In this document: one piece after another, positions 25,146 to 35,350 of the stretch
Numbering within the stretch: the stretch's first letter is position 1
Layout of the letters: every line of letters starts with the position of its first letter
Source of the DNA: Magnolia sinica
Lineage: Eukaryota; Streptophyta; Magnoliopsida; Magnoliales; Magnoliaceae
Length of the DNA: 64,000 nucleotides
NCBI RefSeq assembly: GCF_029962835.1
Contig: NC_080582.1
Coordinates: 19,414,032-19,478,031, forward strand
Reading direction: 5' to 3'
The notes under the pieces: generated by a model
The model's database searches: none
What the model was told of the DNA's origin: nothing
Seen by the model: the letters and a program-made list of their open reading frames with translations, nothing else
Translations under genes and position numbers: made by a program

Positions 25146-26335
25146 ATGGGGAAGAAGAGGACACCTATGGATGAGGCCAGGCCTAGTCTTCCTACTCGTT
25201 TAAGGAGGCCTAGAGGCGCCACTACAAGTGCTAATGTTGATCGGGAGATACGGACCAAGCGGGAGCTTGATCCTCAGGCTCCCCTCGAAAAGATTCTCCT
25301 GACGGATATGTCCCATGGGAGATTTCAGAGTCGTAGGGTCCTCTTTGAAGCTCATGTAGATGAGAAGCTCTTCAGGCAATATCTGGTGATGGACCGCCTG
25401 GCCGAAGCCAGGTGGGGTCCTGTGTTCAAGGGTGAGTACCGCGCAAATGCGGGCACAGTCCAATCCTTCTACGCCCACATTCGAGAGCTTACGTTGGAGC
25501 CCTTGCAGTTTAAGATCCCTGTTGGTAGAGATCGGGAGGCCACAATTGATGCTAGGTTGATAGCTCGGCTTATGAAAATGCCGCTTGGCGAAGTGCATGC
25601 AAGCGAGAAGAATTTGAGGAGTGCACGTGAAAGGGATCGCCGCACGCGATTCCTTTGTGGACAACTGGCTCGATGAAATCCGAACAACAGTCTCCTAGCA
25701 ACTAACATGACTGACGACTTCCGCCTGCTCCACCACATATTCACGTACAACGTGTACCCTAGGTGGAGCAACCGCAGCGAGTGCACCCATCTAATGATAG
25801 ATTTCCTATACCAAGTAGGGCAGGAAGGAAGTTGTGCGTGTCTGCGCATATTCTGCTACAGATCGTTCTTACTGCATGCTCCACTAGAGCGTTTGATTCG
25901 CTCCCATTCGGCCAACTCATATGCAAGATTGCACGGGAGTTTGGCTATAGACTTGGGGCGGAAGTGCCGGTGCCGACCCATTACATCAATGAGACTACTC
26001 TCAACCAGATGAAAATTGGGCCACGGCAGTGACAAGCCCGCCTCGATGAGAGTGAGGACGAGATGGCTAGTGAAGAGTATGATAGCGAGGAGGAAAGTAA
26101 AGAGGAGATAGAAGAAGAACAGGAGGAAGAAGTGGAGGCTCAGGACACAGATGAGAGCTCCCTACCTATGGCAACAGAGCATGACCCTGATCGAGCTGCT
26201 AGGGAAGCCCGTTTGGCTCGACTTGAGGAGGGTCAGGCTGCCTTGCGACAAGAGATTATTGACGTCCGGGCCCTCGTGAAGCACAAATTTAAGAAGGTGA
26301 CTCGCACCTTGAAAGTTATCCTGTGTTGCCTGTAG
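25146..26335 (+). pseudogene. Extra ORF upstream of gag in the Tekay element, broken
   Basis: A leader ORF of about 395 codons, chosen to start at MGKKRTPMDEARPS (25146; an in-frame ATG at 25029 would add an implausible hydrophobic N-terminus). The motif series FYAHIRELT, DARLIARLMKMPLGE, MTDDFRLLHHIFTYNVYPRWS, HLMIDFLYQVGQ and HILLQIVLTACS resembles, by my recollection, the 'putative plant transposon protein' domain found in Athila-like and other plant elements. An acidic, Glu-rich stretch (26050-26150) and a likely coiled coil (REARLARLEEGQAALRQEI) end it. Broken by a TGA at 25674, a frame change around 25815-25835 and a TGA at 26030. Function unknown; the family assignment is recognition by pattern only. 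Confidence 0.55.
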
Positions 26336-26687
26336 GATAAGGGTGCCCATTCTCCGTCGCCAAACTCAGATGTCTAGTCATCCATGTTGTTGCCCAGTAG
26401 TTTACTCTGTTGCTGTCGTAGAATATTTGTGTTTTAATGTTTAAGTGTTTAGTAGTATCGTGGGTAGAAAGTGTGTTTATGTTTGTTAGTTATCTTAATG
26501 TATGCAGCTTTACTTGTAATAGCTTATGCGTTTCCTGTCATGATTCATATAATTTGTATTTCATGTATTGTGACAATTTTGGTAAATGAAATGCATGAAG
26601 TTTTTTTAAACTGTGTAAATGCTGTGTGGTTGAGGTTGTGGGCATGCTGAATCTGACCTGGGTTGCACCCTATGTTCTATATAGGGA
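26336..26687 (+). other. Spacer between the extra ORF and gag
   Basis: T-rich non-coding spacer of about 350 bp (gtgtttatgtttgttagttatc...). No ORF. The spacer means gag is not simply fused to or overlapping the upstream ORF. Confidence 0.5.
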
Positions 26688-27960
26688 ATGCCACCTAAGA
26701 CCACATGGAGTACGGCACGTCTCACTCTTGGCGATTCGTTTGACGGGGCACCTCCCCTGAGCGATAGCCATACGGACCCTAGTTCGGGCCGGTCTCCCTC
26801 TGACACTATGTCAGACTCTCAGCTGGCCACTAGCCCCACCAATGGGCCTACACCTGTTATGCCACCGGTTCCAGAGCAGAACCGTGCGTCCTCTTCAACA
26901 CCATCTGTACCTCCGTTGGCTCCCCCTACTGATAGGTTGGAGCAGATTATGTTGTTGATGCAGTAGCAACAGGTACAACATCAGTAGCAGTTTTTGGCCA
27001 CCATGGCGGGGATTTTTGCCCAGAGCATGGGTGTGGCTTCGCCTACTCCATTTACACCCCCTGCTGAGAATGCTGGTGTCAGCGACCACTTTGAGCGATT
27101 CCAGCACTTACGGCCCCCTACCTTTGCGGGTACTCACAGACCTGAGGAGGCCGAGTATTGGCTTGACCGCATCTTTAAGATGCTAAAGCCGCTGCACTGC
27201 ACAGAGCCCGAGCAGGTGGAGTTGGTCACATTCATGTTCAAGAAGGAGGCTAGCTTATGGTGGGATAGTATCCTCCGTACTGTTGCGGTTGGACATGAAA
27301 GGACATGGGCAGATTTTGAGACTCGCTTCCACGAGAAATACTATCCCATCACCTATCGCCACGAGAAGGAGAGTGAGCTCTTTCACCTTAGACAGGGAGG
27401 GATGTCAGTGGCAAAGTACAAGAACAGGTTTACAGAGTTGGGCAGGTACGCCCCGTTGATTTTGGCAGATGAGCCGATGCATATGCGGCGTTTTTCCGAA
27501 GGTTTGTGACCAGATATTCGGTCGAAGATGTGTTGCGCTGGCATACCTAGCTATTCTAAGCTAGTAAGCATGTCCATGAGAGCTGAGCAGGACGAGGACA
27601 GGCAGTCCCGTATGCGAGCACCGATGGCTCCTAGGCCGAGACCAGACATTCAGAGCAGACCATTCCTCTGGAAGAGGCCACGGTCAGATCCACCGCCGAG
27701 GCTGACAGTTTCGCCTGCCCCTGTGAGGCGACCTGATGTGTGGTGTGTCTACTGCAAGAGGCCAAGCCACACAGAGGTGAACTGCTTCACCAGGATGAGG
27801 GATAGTGCCTTCTCACCGCCCCAAAGGGTCAACCGTCCGCTTCCCCAGGTTATATCGCCACCACCTCTACACACAGCACCAACTCATCCATCATTCCGGC
27901 CACCTATACCTCGATCTAGGCCGCTTCAACGGCCTATGGCACCTCAGCCCAATCGTTTTC
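26688..27960 (+). pseudogene. gag: Ty3/gypsy Gag with CCHC knuckle, stops inside
   Basis: Begins MPPKTTWSTARL. A Pro/Ser-rich N-terminus (residues 1-90) is followed by the retrotransposon Gag core (FERFQHLRPPTFAGT, EAEYWLDRIFKML, LWWDSILRT, TWADFETRFHEKYYP, LRQGGMSVAKYKNRFTEL) and a basic Pro-rich linker. The zinc knuckle WCVYCKRPSHTEVNCF (about 27741-27788) has spacing C-x2-C-x4-H-x4-C with all four ligands present. Gag forms the cytoplasmic particle and binds genomic RNA. One reading frame is interrupted by TAG at 26964, TAG about 26982 and TGA at 27507; each fits C-to-T change of a CAG or CGA codon. Confidence 0.88.
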
Positions 27961-29703
27961 AACAAGCTCGAGTGCACTCACTTACAGCTGAAGCATTAGA
28001 GGCAGCACCTACGCCACTCATGGCTGTTGATGTTATGGCACATATCCAAGGTACTCCAGTCTTTTTATTAGTAGACACTGGGTCCACTGTCTCTATTATA
28101 TCGTGCGCAGCAGTCAAGCGACTAAGGTTGAAAACTAGTCCTATGGTTGGGGTGAGAATCCTTACTGCCATAGGGACTTTCTCGGACGCTACCAAGATCT
28201 GTAAGGGGTGTTCGATAGATGTAGGGAGTGGGACAGCACTCCTCGACTTGATTGTCACCCCATTACATCATTATGATGTCATTCTCGGTATGGATTGGCT
28301 CACAGAGATGAAGGCAAAGATCGACTGCGATTGTAGAGTGGTGACAGCTTATGGACTAGAGGGCGCGACCTTTACTTTCCCAGTGCAGGTCAATTGGCCC
28401 TATCGCATTGATTATTATGCTTCAATACTGGAGGACGCTCATGGTCCAACGCTTGAGGACACTCCTGTGGTCCAAGAGTTCTCAGACGTGTTTAGAAAGA
28501 TACCTGGACTACCCCCTCAGCGCGAAATTGATTTCACCATCGACCTAGTGCCTGGTACGACACCTGTATCTCTTCCAACCTATCGCATGGCTCCGTGCGA
28601 GATGGAGGAGCTGAGGAAACAGATCGATCATCTGTTGGATGCGGGCTTTATATGACCCAGCGTGTCTCCATGGGGAGCACCCATGTTGTTTGTAAAGAAG
28701 AAGGATGGATCTCTGCGATTATGTATTGATTATCGCAGATTGAACCAAGTGACGGTAAAGAACAAGTACCCTTTTGCCCAGGATAGATGACCTGTTTGAT
28801 CAGTTGAAAGGGGCAAGGTATTTCTCGAAGATTGATTTGCAGTCGGAGTATCACCAGTTACACGTCAAGGGTGAGGACGTGCAGAAGACGGCCTTTAGAA
28901 CCAATTTTGGACACTATGAGTTTTTCATAATGTTGTTCGGCCTTACGAACGCACTAGCCGTATTCATGGACTTGATGAATAGGGTATTTCGGCCATTCCT
29001 TTTCCGATTCGTCATCGTTTTTATTGATGACATCCTAATATACTCCAAGAGTCGGGAAGAGCACGAGGAACACCTGAGCAGTCTTGGATACTCTGAGGAA
29101 GAACTAGTTGTTTGCACAGTATAAGAAGTGCGACTTCTGGAAAGAAGAAGTCAAGTTCCTGGGACATGTGGTGTCCAGAGAAGGGATAGCTATGGACCTT
29201 ACTAAGGTAGCTGCAATTCAGGACTGGAAGCAGCCCGGTTCGGTTACCGAGGTGAGGAGTTTCCTTGGTCTGGCAGGTTACTATCGATGATTCATTCGGG
29301 ATTTCTCGAAGATAGCTAGACGTTTGTCTCAGTTGACACGGAAAGATCTGAAGTTCGCCTGGAATGAAAAGGCAGAAGCAACCTTTCAGGAGTTGAAAGA
29401 CAAGTTGACATCCGCTCATGTGCTAGTATTGACAGAGCAAGGGGTCAAGTATATGATATACACGGACGCGTCTCGTGTCGGTTTGGGCGGTGTTTTGATG
29501 CAGAAGGACAGGGTTATTGCTTACCTGTCGCGACAGTTGAGGAAACACGAGGAAAACTATCCTACGCACGACCTGGAGTTAGCTCTCGTCATCTTTGCCT
29601 TGAAGATCTGGAGGCATTACCTCTACGAAGAGGAGTTCGAGCTCTTTTGCGACCACAAGAGCTTCAGATACATATTCACTCAGCGGGACCTGAATATGAG
29701 GCA
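27961..29703 (+). pseudogene. pol: Protease, reverse transcriptase and first part of RNase H
   Basis: Continues the gag frame. Aspartic protease active site LLVDTGSTVSII at about 28066-28100. RT from PTYRMAPCEMEELRKQ through [21 protein letters not shown] to the catalytic [12 protein letters not shown] (about 29014-29050, FIDD box). RNase [16 protein letters not shown] (29458 on) and [20 protein letters not shown]. Breaks: TGA at 28653 in GFI[13 protein letters not shown] (normally Arg), an extra T in 'tacccttttgccc' (about 28771), a frame change in the [10 protein letters not shown] region (29080-29105), TGA at 29286 (YYR-stop-FIRDFSK). RNase H is cut at NMRQR by the solo LTR at 29709 and resumes at 33652. 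Confidence 0.9.
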
Positions 29704-31159
29704 GCGGCTGTCACGCCCCAAACTCGGAAACCGGGCTCACAAAATTTTCGATCGCCGAATCCGGCGCCGACAGCCTCCGTAGAACCCCATTCTCGGCTCC
29801 CAGCGCCCATTCGCCAAGTTCCGATCCTGGAATGCTACGAGGAGGATTTTTTTTATTTTTTTTAACATTAGTTTGATTCGTAATAAGCATAACCAAAGGC
29901 ATAACCTACAAACAATAACTAAAACTCCATCACATTTCCACTATGATCAAAAACTTTACAAGTACAATGAGCATAAAGGGAAATACAATGATGATGAACA
30001 AAACTCCAAAATGATCTGCTACGCGCCCAAGCCTCAGCGCTGCTGCGATCCAACGTCACCTGCACGCAACGGTCGTGCATAAGCTTATAGAAATCTTAGA
30101 GGGTGGTGAAAGTGTATGCTCAAGGTGGTAATGCAGTTATGCAGTATCAGAGTAATGAGGAACATGCTGATGAATGCCAAGAATACCATTAGCCGTACCA
30201 AAGCCATGCGGTGCAAAGAATGATGTCGGCCATACCAAGGCCATGCAATGCGAAATGCAACTCAAGCATACAAATCCTCATCTAAGTCCACATATCGATA
30301 CAGCTCAAAATCTGGAATATCACCGAGGTCTAGTACACTCCAAGCCAGATTGCCGCTCCATCACGCGCAATAAGGTGAGTGGAAAAGACCTCACTATCTG
30401 CCTGCCAATATCGGGCTCGGCTCGTCAATAGCGGACCCATTCCTCGAGCTGGTCAGACTCAGCCTAGCTTTGCCCCCTCCTCTCGGGCGGGTAAGGCCGC
30501 ACCCCCTTCCAACCGATCACGACACAGTGGAAAGCGCAGCCGTCTGGTAATCAGCACTCAGCGCTCATGCACCCACTCAGTCTAGACATTGGAGCAACCT
30601 CTTGGTACCATAAGGGTTTAGGGACTTTCACCGAGGGATATCTATAGCACCCCATGTAGAACAAAATTTTCGGTATCCAATCCTGCCAACCACGATACAC
30701 CTGTGGAGGCTACGGCCCTAATGTCGCTAAGGCGTATAGTACCATATCACACAATGCGAATGCATGAATCACACTATCCGGTCATGCAGTAGTCCTGCGC
30801 GTATCGTGCGCTCATATAGGGCAACACCCCCTATCCGGGAGCCCCTAAACAATCTACCCGAAGGCATATGCGATGATCAGTCATTTCTCATATCAAGCAT
30901 ACGTATGATGCATATGATCATGAACCATGGAACTAAACATGTTATATGGGATGGATGATGTTCATAACGAAGATGGGCCTAACCGGCCTACACATATCAC
31001 GTACGTGCCTAACAATGGGCCCTAGGAAAAGTCATAATGCGAACATTTAACCAACACTATACTTGCAATGTGGACGTCAAACCATCATTGCTCCCAAGGC
31101 ATAGCCCGACGTAAACATCATTACATAACCCATGTTGGGATCGTACATTACAATGGACC

Positions 31160-31530
31160 TTAGGTATATCCCATTGGGCCTTAAATACATCAAATGGGCC
31201 ATATCATATGGGCCTTATATTCATCAAGTGGCCACATCATTGGGCCGCACCAATGGGCCTTATGTGCATTGCAATGGGCCATAACCCGTGGGCCTAGAAT
31301 GCATCAAATGGGCCTAATCTTATGGACCTTATGTGTATTAAATGGGCCACACCAATTGGGCCCCATATGTACATCAAATGGGCCTCAACCCATAGGCCCC
31401 AATACATCTTAATGGGTCATAACCCATGGGCCCCTAATACATCAAATGGGCCTCGACCCATGGGCCTTACATATAAATCAAAGTGGGCCTCAACTCAACC
31501 ATGGGCCACAAGTAAACTGAGATGGGCCTC
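31160..31530. repeat. Minisatellite of 'catcaaatgggcc' units
   Basis: More than ten irregular units of about 20-40 bp based on 'catcaaatgggcctcaacccatgggcctta'. Reverse-complement counterpart of 4385-4650 in the sister LTR, but longer here. Confidence 0.7.
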
Positions 31531-31539
31531 CCACCACCA

Positions 31540-31583
31540 GTATATTATATATAATATAATATATAATATATATACACACACGT
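31540..31583. repeat. AT-rich dinucleotide tract
   Basis: Run of tatatta/atataatat units, self-complementary, directly after the GGGCC minisatellite and followed by a short (ac)n stretch. Confidence 0.8.
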
Positions 31584-33651
31584 GCACACCCACACACGCA
31601 CTCACATGAACACAACACGCCCACCGTCCGCCTGGACGGTGGCAATAAAACACATATATCACTGTGGGCTCCATGTGGGGCCCACCATAATGTTTACTTA
31701 CCATCCAGTCCGTTGATAAGGTCCCGCGGACCCAAATGAGTAGGAAGAAAAAATCTCAGCTGGATCCAAAACTTCTGTGGCCCAGAAAAGGGGTCCCAAG
31801 GGCCGACATTTATTCCCACTATTTCCTGCGGTGTGGGCCACCTGAGCTTTAGATCATGCTGATTTTTGGAGTGGGCCCACTTCAGAGAGTGGCCCACCCG
31901 ATGAACGGGTTAGATGACAGATAAACATCAAGGTGGGACCCACGGCTGGAGCCGTGGGATCCTGTTCAGTCCGCCCGTCTGCCTACAACGTGCGCAGGCA
32001 CTGCCTGCGCCTCTGGCAACAGCAGCGGCTGCTGCTTGTTTTTAAAAAAAAAAATTTAAGAAAACCAATTTTTTACGGTTTTTCACATGTAGGGCCTGCA
32101 TCGAATGAATCCAACCTCGCCATTGTTTCTCATATCTCAATACAAGCCAAACAAGCCCAATATTCAATATCTTTTGGTGCATTAAAACCTCAGGTGAATT
32201 TTTAACGGTAACAACCACCATTTGCTATGCTGTGGCCCACCAGAACATCGGATTGAGTTCAGTTTTCAACTCAACGTCTAAAATGAGTTAGGTAAAGGAA
32301 TGGACGGTATAGATTAAAAATATACATCAAGATGGGGCTTATATGAGTGGGTCACCCCATGAGCTTGGAAACAAGCTACTACTTTGTGTTTTAACAGTGA
32401 TGTCCAGCGTCCCTGGACGCTGGACGGATTCTCACAGCTGGAGGTGGGCTTGCTCATGTGGGCCACTTCATGATGGATGTGTGGATATAACACATATAAG
32501 GTGGGCCCCACTTCTAGATGTTTTTGATAAAATACATGCCTCAGGGTGGGGTCCATCCAAGTGGGCCATACAACCATGTTATGATCATATAAAAAAATGA
32601 AATAGAGAGGGAGAGAGAGAGATAGAAAGTGAGACCCGCGTGATGGAGGGACCCTGGCACTATGGGCCCTCCCTTGCACTAAATCATACATTAAGTGGGT
32701 CCCATTACATATGGGCCCATTAAATCAAAATCCAACGGTGGAGATCCCTTCTCCACTAGATTAGACGGTCTAGATGACCCTAAGTATGTAAGGAAAATAA
32801 ACATCATGATGGGGTTCATGGAGAATGGCCCCATCATGGAATGATCATGATGATCCAAGTGGGTCATCGGCCACATCTTAGGGTCCAAAGTGAGATCCAA
32901 ACCATTGATCGGTTGGCCTCACTTGGCCCATCTTAAAAACATTAAAAAAATTACCCTATCAAAGCACTCACCGCTTGATCTTCTTGCTCCCTTGGCTTCC
33001 TTAGCTCCTTGTGCTTCTCTTTGATGGAGGAAGATGAGAAATGGATGGCTAGGATGAGAGATCTAGGGATGGAAAGGTGGGCCACACTTGTAGCTTAGAA
33101 GAGTTGGAGAGGCTCATACGTATGAATTTTTTTCTTGCTTTTTGGGAGAGTTTGAAAATGAGAGAAAGACTTGTAAAGGGAGAGAGAGGGATGGGTGATG
33201 GATGTGTTGATGTGATGAGTGATGGGTGTAAGAGCCCTTTTTTTTTACTTTTGTAGCAAAAGTTGTAAGAAAAGCATGGGTTTGTAAGAACTTTTTGACT
33301 TTTGAGGCTTGCTTGGGAAAGAGTGAAAGGTGATGTGTATTTGACATGATGGGATTGATTGATTGATGTGACATCTTGTAGAGATTCTCTCGGGATTCGC
33401 ACGCGCGACGTTTTCCTCGCACCGAACGCTGGCCCACATCTCCCAACCAGGGTATCGCCTCGACGCGCGAGTCGCAGCGACGACAGGGTCACTAAGGTAC
33501 AAGTCCTGGGTTGAGTCGACTCGGGTTGACGGCATGAGAATCAGGGTCAAGCGCAAATACCGGTTAAGGGTCGAAGGTTGCCGGAATTCAACTGGGAAGA
33601 CCGCGGAAGCCTATGGAATGGTACGGTCTAAGATACGGGGCTTACAGTGGC

Positions 33652-35249
33652 GATTGATGGAGACCTTGAAGGACTTTAAGTTCAAGGTTTCTTACCATTC
33701 CGGTAAGGTCAACCTTGTGGCAGACGCACTGAGCCGCAAGAAGGCATTGGCGTTTGCTACTCCGTTGATGATAGCAGAGTGGGACATGGTAGAGTTTGTG
33801 CGTGATTTTGAGCAGAAACTCATGGTGGAGGAGCCGTATGAGGGCATCGCACATATTCGAGTACAGCCCCTCATTGATGACAGGATTATCGCAGCTCAGG
33901 CAGACGATGAGTTGTTGGCGAAGATGAGAGGGCAATCTAGCAGCGACGAGGACGCCGAATGGAGAGTTGGTACGGATGGGGGCTTACGTTACCGTGGTCA
34001 CCTATGCGTCCCGAACCTCCCTGACTTGAGGAAGGAAGTTCTTGAGGCAGCTCACGATTCTCGGATGGCTATGCATCTAGGCAGTACGAAGATGTATCGT
34101 GACATGAAGAGGTCGTGCTAGTGGGACAATATGAAGGCTCACATAGCAGATTACGTGTCCCATTGTCTCACGTGCCAAGGTCAAGGCAGAGTATCGCCGA
34201 CCTCCTAGACTACTTCAGCCCATGCCCATAGCAGAATGGAAGTGGGACTTCATCTCTATAGATTTCATCTCGGGGCTACCGAAGACGTGGAAGGATTATG
34301 ATTCCATATGGGTGATCGTGGACCGATTAACGAAATCGGCTCATTTTCTCCCTATCAGAGTTTCGAACTCTGCAGACGAGTTGGCCAGGTTGTACATCAA
34401 GGAGATTGTACGTCTGCATGGAGTTCCCTTGGAGATCGTGTCGGACCGAGACATGCGATTTACATCTATCTTCTGGACTCACATCCAGGAAGTGATGGGT
34501 GTAAAGTTGAAGTTCAGTACTGCGTTCCACCTACAGACCGATGGGCAGACGGAACGGGTGAATCAGATTCTAGAAGATATGTTGCAGGCCTATGTGCTGG
34601 ATTTCAAGGACAGTTGGGATGACTGTCTTCCTTATGCAAAGTTCACCTATAACAACAGCTTCCAGGCAAGTATTGACATGGCTCCTTATGAGGCACTGTA
34701 TGGGCGTCCATGTAGAACGCCGCATTGCTGGGCAGAGGTTGGCGAGAAGAGCTTGATTGGCCCGGAGTTAATTCAGGTGACTTCAGAGAAAGTCGACATT
34801 ATCAGGCGCCGACTTCTGACAGCGCAGAGCGGACAGAAGAGCTATGCCAATACGAGGCGGCGCCGCTAGAGTTCGAAGTCGGAGACCATATGTTCCTCAG
34901 AGTTTCCCCTATGAAGGGAGTCCTTCGGTTTGGCAAGAAGGGGAAGCTTACGCCTCGATTCATTGGCTCATTTCAGATACTTGATCGAGTGGGGGCGGTA
35001 GCGTACCGCCTTGCTTTACCCACATCACTTGCGGGCGTGCATAACGTATTTTATGTTTCTATACTGAAGAAATACGTTCCCGATCCTTCCCACATTATCA
35101 GATGGGAGCAGGTACAGTTGAGCGAGGACGCTACTTATGTACTGCGACCGACGCGTATCCTAGACAAGAAGGACCAGGTGCTGCGTAACAAGGTTATTCC
35201 ACAGTTGAAAGTGCTATGGACGCATCACACGGAAGAAGAGGCTACTTGA
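33652..35249 (+). pseudogene. pol: End of RNase H, integrase and chromodomain of the Tekay element
   Basis: RNase H tail VSYHSGKVNLVADALSRK (33688 on). Integrase zinc domain HDSRMAMHLGSTKMYRDMKR ... HCLTCQ. Catalytic core with ISIDFISGLPKTWKD (first Asp), IVSDRDMRFTS (second Asp) and TERVNQILEDML (Glu). The C-terminal region VGDHMFLRVSPMKGVLRFGK leads into a chromodomain-like end, PTRILDKKDQVLRNKVIPQ and KVLWTHHTEEEAT, which targets integration in chromoviruses. Damage: TAG at about 34119 in KRSC-stop-WDNMK, a small deletion near 34172 (CQ/VKAEYR), a 1-bp loss near 34868 (NTRRR/PLEFEVGD), and TGA at 35247 where the family has Trp. Confidence 0.9.
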
Positions 35250-35336
35250 GAAACAAAAGCCGAGCTTCGAAAAAACTACCCTTAGATTCTCGAGGAGTAC
35301 GAAAAGGTACTAATTTTGAGGACAAAATTTTTCTTT

Positions 35337-35350
35337 AAGGGGGGTTAGAT
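35337..35350 (+). other. Polypurine tract
   Basis: aaggggggttagat immediately before the 3' LTR start at 35351. Together with the upstream 'ttgaggacaaaatttttctttaagg' it matches the usual gypsy 3' end 'GAGGACAAAATTTTTTTAAGGGGGG'. Plus-strand primer for reverse transcription. Confidence 0.8.

Larger units (their letters stand above)
29709..33646 (-). mobile_element. Solo LTR nested in RNase H, same family as 2010-6460, 3938 bp
   Basis: Plus-strand left end tgtcacgccccaaactcgg, right end gatacggggcttaca. Flanked by gcggc (29704-29708) and gtggc (33647-33651), a 5-bp duplication with one C-to-T change. Excision rejoins the host frame as NMRQR-RLMETLKDFKF, normal for gypsy RNase H. It is the reverse complement of the family at 2010-6460. 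It contains MITE-like 'gtgggcccac' sequences (about 31640-32560) and a GGGCC minisatellite. No coding domain; the 147- and 110-codon minus-strand frames near 33.1-33.5 kb lie in LTR sequence and resemble nothing. Confidence 0.85.

Noticed and set aside
27507-27509. Possible programmed stop readthrough between gag and pol
   Set aside because: The TGA is in frame with pol, but two more stops lie upstream in gag and others follow in RT, together with frameshifts. The family normally has Arg here, so simple decay explains it.
31160-31530. CRISPR-like regular repeats
   Set aside because: Units and spacing are irregular, spacers are not distinct, and the genome is eukaryotic. It is a minisatellite.
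33049-33492. 147-codon minus-strand ORF
   Set aside because: Lies wholly in a solo LTR; no domain; the corresponding part of the sister LTR at 2.2-2.7 kb does not keep the same frame structure.
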